A stretch of DNA of 64,000 nucleotides from Trinickia mobilis (GTDB taxonomy: Bacteria > Pseudomonadota > Gammaproteobacteria > Burkholderiales > Burkholderiaceae), in the NCBI RefSeq assembly GCF_017315705.1, contig NZ_JAFLRF010000007.1, positions 126,178-190,177 on the forward strand, read 5' to 3'. Numbering within the stretch: position 1 is the stretch's first letter; each line of letters begins with the position of its first letter. Below are positions 20,101-27,330 of this stretch, piece after piece. The notes under the pieces are model-generated. The model did not search any database, had not been told where the DNA came from, and saw nothing but the letters and a program-made list of their open reading frames with translations. Position numbers and translations under genes: made by a program.

Positions 20101-20322
20101 CGTTTGGATCACCATCACGCGGAACGTGAAGGGGGGGTCTTCCGATTGTGCGAGCTGCGTATAGGCGAGGATGCCGAACAAGGTCGCGAGCGTGATCAGG
20201 AAGATCACGAGCGCCTGGTGCCGCAGCGCCCACGCGGATAAATTGAAGCGGCCTTCTTCATCGCCCGCGTGCGTGCGCGGGCCGGCCCGCTCGTCCGGGC
20301 CTTCGCGATCCACCGTGCTCAT
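17128..20322 (-). CDS. RND efflux pump, inner-membrane permease
   Basis: A 1064-residue resistance-nodulation-division antiporter, the usual length, with two repeats each of one helix, a large periplasmic domain and five to six helices. The proton-relay acidic pair is visible in GTLVLALGLLVDDAIIAVEMM (helix 4), and the second half holds the equivalent GVIAMFGIIMRNSVILVDQIE. The start is ATG 20322 (MSTVDREGPD), overlapping the adaptor stop by 4 bases. The long open frame that continues upstream of it is a GC artefact. The cytoplasmic loop between helices 6 and 7 contains APKEVPLGD, encoded by a copy of the intergenic repeat core (18722-18748). Substrates are unknown. Confidence 0.93.
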   Translation of the reverse strand: MSTVDREGPDERAGPRTHAGDEEGRFNLSAWALRHQALVIFLITLATLFGILAYTQLAQSEDPPFTFRVMVIQTFWPGATARQMQDQITDRIGRKLQETPNIDFLRSYSRPGESLIFFNMKDSAPARDVPETWYQVRKKVGDIAATLPAGVQGPYFNDEFGDVYTNIYTLEGDGFSPAQLHDYADELRTVFLRVPGVAKVDYFGDPNQHLYIEVPNTQLTRLNISPQQLAQAINAQNAVSPAGTFTTFDDRVFVRPSGQFKDVNALADTLITINQRSFRLGDIATIKRGYDDPLSTQMRFEGHAVLGIGLTMQPGGDVIRLGRALDAQAAELRAHLPAGLKLVEVSSMPHAVSHSVNDFLEAVAEAVGIVLIVSLVSLGVRTGMVVVISIPVVLAVTALCMYVFDIGLHKVSLGTLVLALGLLVDDAIIAVEMMAVKLEQGWKRTRAAAFAYTSTAFPMLTGTLVTVSGFLPIALAKSSTGEYTRSIFEVSAIALIASWFAAVVLIPLLGYHLLPERKRAAHEPDAPKEVPLGDDHEHDIYDTRFYQRLRGWISWCVERRFVVLAITVALFILALAGFSLVPQQFFPSSDRPELLVDVRLPEGASFDATLRQAQRIETTLKGRPEIDHFVDFVGTGAPRFYLPLDQQLTQPNFAQFVITAKTVEDREKLARWLDTTLRDHFPAIRTRLSRLENGPPVGYPVQFRVSGDDIAAVRSIAEKVAATMRADHRTTGVQFDWDEPAERSVRFEIDQKKAREVGVTSEDVSSFLAMTLSGYTVTQYRERDKLISVDLRAPKRERVDPSHLVNLAMPTPNGPVPLGSLGHLRNDLEYGVIWERDRQPTITVQSDVVGRAQGIDVTKRIDHALAPVRAALPLGYRIEIGGSVEESGKGQASINAQMPLMVIAVLTLLMIQLQSFARVMMVVLTAPLGLIGVVGTLLLFGQPFGFVAMLGVIAMFGIIMRNSVILVDQIERDIAAGHQRFDAIVGATVRRFRPITLTAAAAVLALIPLLRSNFFGPMATALMGGITSATVLTLFYLPALYAASFRVRRDERDPPASPTAHTGN
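18722..18748 (+). repeat. Type II repeat core inside the RND pump gene
   Basis: 27 bases (TCCCCCAAGGGGACTTCC then TTCGGGGCG) that match the intergenic repeat core at 62095-62121 with one difference. They lie inside a coding region and are read on the reverse strand in frame as PKEVPLGD, in the loop between helices 6 and 7 where an insertion is tolerated. Confidence 0.8.
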
Positions 20323-21494
20323 GATGCGAAGTCCTCGGGGTGCAGCGGCGCCATGACGCGCACTTTTTCTCCGGCGCTGACCGTATGCACGCCTTGCAGC
20401 ACAACGCGATCGCCATCGTTCAAGCCAGCGGAAACGGAGACGGTGCGTTCGTCGTAGCGCGAAACCTGCACGCGGCGCAGTTCGAGCGTGCCGGTGCTCG
20501 ACGTAGCGCCGCCCGGACGGACGATCCACACGGCCGGATCGGTGCCGTCGTGAAAGAGGGCGGTGGCGGGCAGCGTGAACGGATGCGCGTCGTTCGTCAC
20601 ACCGTCGAACGCGACGTCGGCGGTCATGCCGAGGCGCACGTCGGGGCTCGGCGCTTCGAGCGTGAGTTTCGTGCGATAGGTGCGGCTTTGCGGATCGGCA
20701 GCGGGCGACACTTCGCGCACGCGCGCAGTGAAGCGCTTGCCGGGCAATGCCGGCAGGGTGATCGTCGCCGTTCGGCCGACCGCGAGCGCCGCGAGCGCGC
20801 TTTCCGGCGCGTCGCCGACGATGTCGATATCGCCCGACCACGCGAGATGGTAAACAGCTTGACCGGCCGAGACGTTCTGCCCCGTGTCCGCGTCTTCGGC
20901 GGTGATGAAGCCCGCATGATCGGCGGCGAGCGTCGTGTATTGCAACTGGTTCTTCGCGAGGGCGAGTTGCTGCTGCGCCTGATCGCGCTGCGCGGCGGCT
21001 GAGGCGTATGCATTCTGAGTCTGTTCGAGCTGTGCGGGCGCAATCAGCTTTTCCTGCGCTTGCGCGGTATCGCGGTCGAGCTGCTGCTTGGCATAGACGA
21101 GCTGGTGCTGCGCGGCGTCGAGCTGTGCCTGCGCGCTCGCGACGTTCTTCTGCAGATCTTCCGGATCGAGATGAGCGACGATCTGCCCGGCCTTCACGGT
21201 GTCGCCGAGGCGCACCTGCCGGTCGACGATCTTGCCTGCGACGCGAAACGACAGCGGCGTGGAATAGCGCGCATCGACCTCGCCGGGCAGCGACGCGAGC
21301 GCAGGGCGTCCGTCCGGATGCACGGCGACGGCGACGACGGGGCGCGGCGCCGGCGCGGCCGTTTCCGTTTGATGACACCCGGCGAGCGCAATGGCGCCGC
21401 ACAGCGCAAGCGCCATGCCGCCTAGACGAATTCGGCTGACGAATGAAGGGTCGAGGCGATCGGGACGGCCAGGACGAAATGGGCGGATTGGCAT
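20319..21494 (-). CDS. RND efflux periplasmic adaptor (membrane fusion lipoprotein)
   Basis: A 391-residue HlyD/AcrA-type adaptor that bridges pump and outer-membrane channel. A lipoprotein signal (GGMALALCGAIALAGCHQ, lipobox LAGC) is followed by a biotinyl-lipoyl-like half (VRLGDTVKAGQIVAHLDPEDLQ), an alpha-helical coiled coil (AQAQLDAAQHQLVYAKQQLD and on), the second lipoyl half and beta-barrel (VGRTATITLPALPGKRFTARV). The start at 21494 (MPIRPF) is preferred; the upstream in-frame stretch is not signal-like. First gene of the efflux operon, transcribed from the region holding the palindrome 21651-21676. Confidence 0.9.
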   Translation of the reverse strand: MPIRPFRPGRPDRLDPSFVSRIRLGGMALALCGAIALAGCHQTETAAPAPRPVVAVAVHPDGRPALASLPGEVDARYSTPLSFRVAGKIVDRQVRLGDTVKAGQIVAHLDPEDLQKNVASAQAQLDAAQHQLVYAKQQLDRDTAQAQEKLIAPAQLEQTQNAYASAAAQRDQAQQQLALAKNQLQYTTLAADHAGFITAEDADTGQNVSAGQAVYHLAWSGDIDIVGDAPESALAALAVGRTATITLPALPGKRFTARVREVSPAADPQSRTYRTKLTLEAPSPDVRLGMTADVAFDGVTNDAHPFTLPATALFHDGTDPAVWIVRPGGATSSTGTLELRRVQVSRYDERTVSVSAGLNDGDRVVLQGVHTVSAGEKVRVMAPLHPEDFAS

Positions 21495-21650
21495 GCGCGC
21501 CGCGGGTGACGGGCGAAGACTCGGACGATTCACAGTGACACCATGGCTTACGAAAGCGAACGGATTCGACAAGCGGAAAAGGCCTGCCGCAGAGGCTTGC
21601 AGTAAGCGTTTCAAACGCCGCGCGCCCCATTGCCTCAAAATACGAACTGG

Positions 21651-21676
21651 ATTCTAATACACACTTGTATCTGAAT
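21651..21676. promoter_or_regulatory. Palindromic operator for the divergent TetR regulator
   Basis: A 26-base inverted repeat, ATTCTAATACA - CACT - TGTATCTGAAT, with 9 of 11 positions symmetric in each arm. It lies between the adaptor gene (start 21494) and the TetR gene (start 21718). TetR-family efflux repressors typically bind one such site to control both directions; binding here is inferred. Confidence 0.75.
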
Positions 21677-21717
21677 GCAAAGCTGAATCCGTCAGGCGCC
21701 GATGTAAAATTTGCCCC

Positions 21718-22338
21718 ATGACACGAAAACGATTGACCCGCGAACAGAGCAAGGACCAGACGCGCCAGCGTCTGCTCGATGCTGCCCTGACCATCTTCAC
21801 GAAGAAGGGATACGTCGCTGCGAGCGTCGAGGACATCGCCGCAGCGGCCGGTTACACGCGCGGTGCGTTCTATTCGAATTTCCGCGGCAAACCCGAGGTG
21901 CTGCTCGAGCTGCTCAGAGTCGATCACGAGCGCATGCAGTCGGAACTGCAAGACATCTTCGTGGAGGGGGCGACGCGCGAGCAGATGGAAGCGAACGTGC
22001 TGACCTACTACAGCCAGCTCTTTCGCGACAACAAGTGCTTCCTGCTCTGGGGCGAAGCGAAGCTGCAGGCGAGCCGCGACGCGAAATTCCGCACGCGTTT
22101 CAACGCGTTCATGCACGAAAAGCGCGAAGAGATGTCGGGCTATATCCGCACGTTCTCCGAGCGCGTCGGCACGCCGCTGCCGCTGCCGCCCGAGATGCTC
22201 GCAGTCGGCCTGATGGGCCTGTGCGACGGCGTGCAATCGCTCTATCTTTCCGACCCGCAGCACGTGACGGCCGAGTTGACGGAGTCGGTGCTGGCGGGGT
22301 TCTTCGCGAGAGTGGTGTTCGGGCGCAATCCGAGTTGA
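21718..22338 (+). CDS. TetR-family repressor of the efflux operon
   Basis: A 206-residue TetR regulator. The N-terminal DNA-binding domain is typical: TRQRLLDAALTIFTKKGYVAASVEDIAAAAGYTRGAFYSNFRGKPEVLLELL (about 14-66), with YTRGAFYSNF as the recognition helix as in AcrR-type efflux repressors. The ligand domain is TetR_C-like and rich in acidic residues. It is divergent from the RND operon with 223 bases between, containing a strong palindrome, which supports local repression of the pump and itself. No clear Shine-Dalgarno precedes ATG 21718. Confidence 0.9.
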   Translation: MTRKRLTREQSKDQTRQRLLDAALTIFTKKGYVAASVEDIAAAAGYTRGAFYSNFRGKPEVLLELLRVDHERMQSELQDIFVEGATREQMEANVLTYYSQLFRDNKCFLLWGEAKLQASRDAKFRTRFNAFMHEKREEMSGYIRTFSERVGTPLPLPPEMLAVGLMGLCDGVQSLYLSDPQHVTAELTESVLAGFFARVVFGRNPS

Positions 22339-22365
22339 GCGCCCGCGTGCTCTCTTTGCGCGGGT

Positions 22366-22596
22366 TCAGACGCTGATGCCCGGCCCGCAGTTGCTGCCGA
22401 TCAGCCGCGTCACCGATTCGATATCCGGATAGTCCTGCTCGGGCAGGCCGTCGAGAATCGATAGCAACTCGTTGCTCGCGCCCGCGTCGCGAGCGATCTC
22501 GACGAGCTGGTCCTTGTTTGCCGGATACGGCACCGCGCGCAACACGTCCGTGATTTGCAGGTCGATGGCTTCGGTCGGGATGTTCGATTTGCTCAT
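22366..22596 (-). CDS. DUF2795 domain protein
   Basis: A 76-residue acidic protein. The segment VLRAVPYPANKDQLVEIARDAGASNELLSILDGLPEQDYPDIESV matches the DUF2795 pattern seen in small stress-associated proteins; function is unknown. There is no signal peptide and one cysteine near the end. It is convergent with the TetR gene (28 bases between stops) and is probably monocistronic. Confidence 0.8.
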   Translation of the reverse strand: MSKSNIPTEAIDLQITDVLRAVPYPANKDQLVEIARDAGASNELLSILDGLPEQDYPDIESVTRLIGSNCGPGISV

Positions 22597-22657
22597 GTCG
22601 CGGTCCCATCCTCTGTGGTCGTGCTGCGCTTGGCCAGACTTTATGCCGGCAAGCGCT

Positions 22658-22918
22658 TCAGGTCTGTGCCTGCCGCTCGTGCGCGGCGAACTTGTGCGCG
22701 AGCCCCGTCGGCTTCGGCAGCCTGATGCGGGCCCAGCCGTCCGGCCGGATTGCGACGGCGTTCACGCCGGGAGCGGGAGGCGCGACGGGGGCGGCATTGG
22801 CGCGGTGGGCGAGGGCGGCGTCCCGCGCGATCAGGCCGTCGAGCGCGGTCGTGTGAACGGGTGCCGCGAAGCATGAAGCCGAGAGCAATGCCATGGCTGT
22901 CACTGTCGAGATTTTCAT
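22658..22918 (-). CDS. Small exported protein of unknown function
   Basis: An 86-residue protein with a signal peptide (MKISTVTAMALLSASCFAAP, cleavage near FAA/P) and a Pro/Ala-rich middle followed by NAVAIRPDGWARIRLPKPTGL. A very good Shine-Dalgarno, AAGGAGG, 8 bases before ATG 22918 supports translation. I do not recognise a family. It is in the same direction as the flanking DUF2795 and hydrolase genes. Confidence 0.6.
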   Translation of the reverse strand: MKISTVTAMALLSASCFAAPVHTTALDGLIARDAALAHRANAAPVAPPAPGVNAVAIRPDGWARIRLPKPTGLAHKFAAHERQAQT

Positions 22919-23026
22919 CGCTCGACCTCCTTCTCTATGCGCCGCCGCCGGTGCCATACCGGCCAGCACGCGCCGTGCTTGACGCGGACTCTCAGGTGGC
23001 CCGTTACGCAGTCCCTGACGCAGCCC

Positions 23027-24364
23027 TTAGCGCAGCACCTCGAAGCGCGCCCACGGCCACGACGGCCGGTCGCGCATATAACCGTTGAGCCAGTTCCATT
23101 GCGGATGGCGTTTCATGAACGCCTGCGCGTCGAACGGCCGCCCGCATGGGTGTCCCCAGCGCGCCCAGAACGCCAGGTCGCGCGCCATTTCGCTGTCGAC
23201 CACCTTGCCGTCGTTCGCGCCCCACGGGTTGAACGGACCCTGGTCCGAGCCGCCGAAGCGCGCGTCGTCGAGTTCGAGGTGCCCGCAAATCGTGCGAGAG
23301 CAAGGGTTGTCGGCGCGATCGAGATAGACGTCGTGATGGTCGGCCATCATCTCTTTGGCGAGATCGATGTCGATCTTGCCGTGGTGCATCTCCGCGAGCT
23401 GCATGAAGCGCAGGCGGCGCGCGCCGTTCTTTCGCACGTCCGTGAAGTCTTCGCCTTCGCCGATGCATTCCTGATTGCGGATCTTCAAATCCGTTGCGGT
23501 GTTGTAGCCGCTATAGAAACCGTCCTTCGTGCTCTCGAAGCCGGAGTAGTGCAGGCCGAGTTCGTAGCGCGCGACCTCGCCCGTCTTCCAGTCGCCGAGC
23601 AGCCAGCTATTCGCGTAGCCGCCGTTGTTCGAGATCGCGAACATCTCGCACCAGTCGCCGATGCTGTTCGCGTATTGCGTGGCGCGGCGCGAGCGGTAGA
23701 ACTCCGGCGCGCCCGCGGCGTTGTAGCCGGCGAAATTCGAGATCGTGGTCTCGGTGACCATCAAGCCGGCCGACGTGATCCAGAAATCGGTGAGGCTCGA
23801 AATGCAGCCGGGCAGGCCCTGCATCAGGATGCGGTGGCCCGACTCGGGGACGATGTCGAACACGACGTTGAACGCGTCGCCCGCGGCGTAGCGGTCCCAT
23901 GAGTTGTGCGCCATCACGATGCGGCCGTCGCGCGTCGCGCTGCCGGTCGCGATGAACGCGCTGCAATGATGCCCGCGCCGGCCGCGCCACGGCTTGATGC
24001 CGAGGCGGGGATCGCGCGCGGCGGCCTGGCTCGGCCACCAGCTTTGCAGCAAGTCCATATATCCGTTCCACGCGAGCACTTCTTCGAAGCGCAGCTTCGC
24101 GCCGTCGGCGATGCCCTGGATTTCGTCGGCGAATTCGGTGTCGAGCTTGGGAGCGAACTGCGCGACCGCAGCTTTCGTGAAGGTTTCGAAGTCTTCGCCC
24201 GTATCCCAGCGCGCCAGGTATTTGGCGGTGTGGATCGCGTTCCGTATCTCGGCTGCGAGGAGCTGGCCGTGTTGTTCGCCACGGTCGTAGGGTTCGCCTT
24301 CGATATGGACAAAGATCCAGCCGGCGTGATCGCGGCGCACGGCATCGAGGGAAGGTTCGCTCAT
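23027..24364 (-). CDS. Phospholipase-B-like / C45-type Ntn hydrolase
   Basis: A 445-residue protein resembling the phospholipase-B-like (PLBD) branch of N-terminal-nucleophile hydrolases, which self-cleave before a cysteine and act as amidases or acyl hydrolases. The likely nucleophile is Cys134 in GHHCSAFIATG, followed by GRIVMAHNSWD (compare the HSSW/HNTW segment of PLBD) and GLPGCISSLTDFWITSAGLMVTETTISNF, which tracks the conserved PLBD region closely. GGAG 7 bases upstream supports ATG 24364. No signal peptide is visible, unlike the lysosomal eukaryotic members, so it may be cytoplasmic. The substrate is unknown. Confidence 0.78.
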   Translation of the reverse strand: MSEPSLDAVRRDHAGWIFVHIEGEPYDRGEQHGQLLAAEIRNAIHTAKYLARWDTGEDFETFTKAAVAQFAPKLDTEFADEIQGIADGAKLRFEEVLAWNGYMDLLQSWWPSQAAARDPRLGIKPWRGRRGHHCSAFIATGSATRDGRIVMAHNSWDRYAAGDAFNVVFDIVPESGHRILMQGLPGCISSLTDFWITSAGLMVTETTISNFAGYNAAGAPEFYRSRRATQYANSIGDWCEMFAISNNGGYANSWLLGDWKTGEVARYELGLHYSGFESTKDGFYSGYNTATDLKIRNQECIGEGEDFTDVRKNGARRLRFMQLAEMHHGKIDIDLAKEMMADHHDVYLDRADNPCSRTICGHLELDDARFGGSDQGPFNPWGANDGKVVDSEMARDLAFWARWGHPCGRPFDAQAFMKRHPQWNWLNGYMRDRPSWPWARFEVLR

Positions 24365-24540
24365 CTTCGCTCCGAGATGATTGACTGCCGCGCGAGCGGC
24401 TTCGCTCGTCGTTGCAAACCCGGGCGCGGGGGCGCCGCACGGTTCTGAATCAATTGTAGAAAATATGCCACGCTTTGCCATCGCGCGCAGCGGGGATGGC
24501 GAGGTCTTGGCGTCGGCGGATGTGGCGGGAGGCTTGCGCA

Positions 24541-24560
24541 GGGGGCGTGAGCGCGCCCCC
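24541..24560. terminator. GC-rich hairpin after the ClC gene
   Basis: GGGGGC and GCCCCC arms around an 8-base loop, located just beyond the stop of the chloride transporter gene on the reverse strand. There is no T run, so it would be a weak or Rho-assisted terminator. Confidence 0.35.
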
Positions 24561-24571
24561 CTGGGAGGGCG

Positions 24572-26305
24572 TCAGAATGCCGGATTCATCCGACGGTACG
24601 CGTCGAGCAGCGCCGTCTTGTAGACCGCGCCGACGAGCTTCGGCTCGGCCGTGCTTTCGATCACCGGCAGCCGTTCGCCCTGGAACGCCATGAAATGCTG
24701 CAGCGCGACGCCGATCGGCATGTCGGGCGTGAGCACGTCGAACTGCTGCTGGAGGTAATCGGCGGCGGTGCACTCGGCGGTATCGCGCTTATCGAGCAGG
24801 TCGGAGGTGATGTCCTTCAATGCGACGACGCCGAGGAAGCAGCCGGCATCGTTGGTGACGTACAGATATTTCACCGGGTACTCGAGGAAGATGCGCGTCA
24901 TGTGATCGACGCTCGCGGAGAGCGGCACGACGGTTTCGGCGGGCTTGACCAGTTCGCGCAACAGCAGCGAGCGCAGCCGCAGGCGCTCCTGTTCGTCTTC
25001 GAGACGGCGCAGCGTGATCTCGTACATCGACGTCTTGCCGATCGCGCGTGAGACGAAGTACGCGACGATGCACGAGAGCATCAGCGGCAGCACGACCTGG
25101 TAGCTGAGCGTCATCTCGAAGATCATCAGGATCGCCATCAGCGGCGCCTGCGTCGCGCCGGCGAGAAACGCGCCCATGCCGACCATCGCATACGCATACG
25201 CGGCCGACGTGCCGTGCGGCCAGATCGCATGCGCCGCGATGCCGAACAGCGAGCCGAAGGTCGCGCCGACGAAGAGCGTCGGCGTGAACACCCCGCCGAC
25301 CGCGCCCGAACCCACGGTCGCCGCCGTCGCGATCAGCTTGAAGACGAGCACGGTGACGATCGCGGTCCAGGTCCAGGGCGAATGCAGGATGTGGTTGACG
25401 ACGCTATAGCCGTTGCCCCACACCTCGGGCACCCACACCGAGATCACGCCGACCACGAGACCGCCGAGCCCCAGCCGCAGCGGCAGCGGCAGGGGCAGGC
25501 GCTTGAACTGTTTCTTGGTCGCATCGAGCAGGTGCAGGAACTGCGGCGCGGCCGCGCCGCACAGCAAGCCGAGCGCGACGAAGAGCAGCACCTCGACGCC
25601 GGTGATCGCCGGAAACACGGGCATCTCGTACGGCGGCTTGTAGCGCGTGAACTCGCGCATCGTGATGTTGGCGACAACCGACGAGACGACGATCGGCCCG
25701 AAGCTCTCCATCGCGATCGAGCCGAGCACGATCTCGGTGACGAAGAACGCGCCGGCGATCGGCGCGCTGTAGGCCGACGTGATACCGGCCGCCGCGCCGC
25801 ACGCGACGAGCAGGCGCAGCCGCGCCGGATCGAAGTGCAGGATGCGCCCGACCGCCGAGGCGGCGAGCGCGGCCAGTTGCACCATCGAGCCTTCGCGGCC
25901 GATCGAGCCGCCGAACCCGATCGTGAAAAGCGACGAGATGCTGCGCCACAGGCTCTGCCAGATCGGCACCACGCCTTCGCCGATCGCGATCGCTTCCATG
26001 TAGTCGGAGTTCGCTTTCTTGTCGGCACCGCGGCGCGCGATCAGGAGCGCACAGCCGGCGAGGAGGCCGCCCGCGGCCGGCAGCCAGATGCGCACGGTCC
26101 ACGGCAGCGCGCGCGCCATCTCGACGAAGCTGCCGATCTTACCGGTGAAAAGCCATTGAAAGACGTCGATCCCCTGGCGAAACGCGATGGTCGCCAACGC
26201 GCCCAACACGCCGACGATCACGGACCAAACGAGCATCGTGTGCGCGTCGGAAAGTCGAAACAGTTCTTTGGCGCGGGTGCGCAGGCGGAGCAGGAATGAA
26301 AGCAC
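24572..26305 (-). CDS. ClC-family chloride channel/antiporter with C-terminal CBS pair
   Basis: A 577-residue membrane protein of the voltage-gated ClC family. The transport domain (about 20-430) shows the gating-glutamate motif GSIGREG with Glu138, and GSGAVGGVFTPTLF, the GxFxP anion-binding element. Two CBS domains follow (about 450-570, with VDHMTRIFLEYPVKYLYVTND and VLTPDMPIGVALQHFMAFQGERLPVIE), which in this family sense nucleotides. In SAPIAGAFFVTEIVLG the residue after Glu191 is Ile192, where ClcA of E. coli has the internal proton glutamate, so coupling to protons is uncertain. It is monocistronic. Confidence 0.9.
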   Translation of the reverse strand: MLSFLLRLRTRAKELFRLSDAHTMLVWSVIVGVLGALATIAFRQGIDVFQWLFTGKIGSFVEMARALPWTVRIWLPAAGGLLAGCALLIARRGADKKANSDYMEAIAIGEGVVPIWQSLWRSISSLFTIGFGGSIGREGSMVQLAALAASAVGRILHFDPARLRLLVACGAAAGITSAYSAPIAGAFFVTEIVLGSIAMESFGPIVVSSVVANITMREFTRYKPPYEMPVFPAITGVEVLLFVALGLLCGAAAPQFLHLLDATKKQFKRLPLPLPLRLGLGGLVVGVISVWVPEVWGNGYSVVNHILHSPWTWTAIVTVLVFKLIATAATVGSGAVGGVFTPTLFVGATFGSLFGIAAHAIWPHGTSAAYAYAMVGMGAFLAGATQAPLMAILMIFEMTLSYQVVLPLMLSCIVAYFVSRAIGKTSMYEITLRRLEDEQERLRLRSLLLRELVKPAETVVPLSASVDHMTRIFLEYPVKYLYVTNDAGCFLGVVALKDITSDLLDKRDTAECTAADYLQQQFDVLTPDMPIGVALQHFMAFQGERLPVIESTAEPKLVGAVYKTALLDAYRRMNPAF

Positions 26306-26433
26306 GGCTTGGGGCGGGGATCGTTATCGTTTCCGGGGCGAGCGCAAGGATAGCACCAGGCTAGGGTTCAAATGCGGGATCGGCGTTTTCTCCGTGCGGG
26401 CAGAGGCGGCTGAGCCGGAGGGTGCCCGCGACG

Positions 26434-27156
26434 TCAGCGGGCGGCTTTGTCGAGTTCCGGGTAGTGGCGGAAGATGCACGACTCGTTGTGTGACAGGCGC
26501 CTGGCGGATGCGAGGTACGCGGCGATGTTCGGGCGCGCCAAGACCGCGTCATGCAGCGCGGCGAGGCGCGGGTAGTGCTCGCCGAATCGCTTCATCGCGC
26601 GCGGGAACGCGTAATGCAGCCCGTCGATCAACTGGAACATCGACAAGTCCACGTAGGTCAGCGCGTTACCCGCCATGTGGCGGCCGCCGTGCGGGTTAAG
26701 CTCGAGCACGCGCTCGAAGTAGTGCATGAATTTCGGGAGGCGGTGGTCGATGAAATCGGTCGCGCGCGCCTTGGCCGCTTCCTTCTGCTCCTCGTAGTAC
26801 TGGCTGCTCGCCAGCGGATGGTGCGTGTCATGGACTTCGGTCACCATGTCCGCGATCGTGAGCTGCAGGCCGTGCACGACAAAGCGCGAATCGTCTTGCG
26901 GCGCGAGGCCGAGCCTCGGGCCGAGGTAGAGCAGGATGTTCGCGACATGCGAGACGATCAGGTCGCCGTCTTTCAGAAAAGGCGGGGCGAACGGCGGGTA
27001 GGGCTCGGTCTTGCTGTCCATGATCGACATCATCGCGCCGCTGCCGTCGTCGTCGCGCGCGATGTCGACATACGGCGCTTGCGCTTCTTCCAGCGCGAGC
27101 CGCACGAATTCGCCGCGGCCTTGCAGGCCGTCCCAGTAATAAAGTTCGTAAGCCAT
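26434..27156 (-). CDS. Glutathione S-transferase family protein
   Basis: A 240-residue cytosolic GST. The thioredoxin-like N-terminal domain begins ELYYWDGLQGRGEFVRLALEEA, where the Tyr and Arg positions resemble alpha/pi/sigma-type GSTs, and contains the cis-Pro region PPFAPPFLKDGD plus SHVANILLYL for glutathione binding. The C-terminal helical domain includes ALTYVDLSMFQLIDGL, the usual N-capping/hydrophobic staple region. GAGGACAAGAG precedes ATG 27156. It stands alone, with no regulator or substrate clue nearby. Confidence 0.88.
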   Translation of the reverse strand: MAYELYYWDGLQGRGEFVRLALEEAQAPYVDIARDDDGSGAMMSIMDSKTEPYPPFAPPFLKDGDLIVSHVANILLYLGPRLGLAPQDDSRFVVHGLQLTIADMVTEVHDTHHPLASSQYYEEQKEAAKARATDFIDHRLPKFMHYFERVLELNPHGGRHMAGNALTYVDLSMFQLIDGLHYAFPRAMKRFGEHYPRLAALHDAVLARPNIAAYLASARRLSHNESCIFRHYPELDKAAR

Positions 27157-27255
27157 CTCTTGTCCTCGCTGAAGTTTGCGGTGCGTGGCAACCGCGGGTC
27201 CGCATCGAACCACGGCAAGTATGAGCGTTCGAGCCCTCGCGCGCCGCAAGGACCT

Positions 27256-27305
27256 CCTGCAAACGCGCATGCCCCGCGCGAGGCGGGGCACAACCCGTTT
27301 GCAGG
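27256..27305. repeat. Two-tier perfect hairpin between yeiH-like and GST genes
   Basis: Outer arms CCTGCAAACG (27256-27265) and CGTTTGCAGG (27296-27305) pair perfectly; inner arms GCCCCGC (27271-27277) and GCGGGGC (27283-27289) also pair perfectly, with a GCGAG loop. It is 25 bases beyond the stop of the YeiH-like gene and upstream of nothing obvious on that strand except the GST gene. It may be a terminator without a T run or a structured RNA 3' end. Confidence 0.7.
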
Positions 27306-27330
27306 CGGCGTGCGCCGTGCCTCGGAACGC

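Noticed and set aside
17128-22263. A 1711-codon open frame on the reverse strand
   Set aside because: Only the part from ATG 20322 matches RND pumps. The upstream part overlaps the adaptor and TetR genes out of frame and is a GC-bias artefact.
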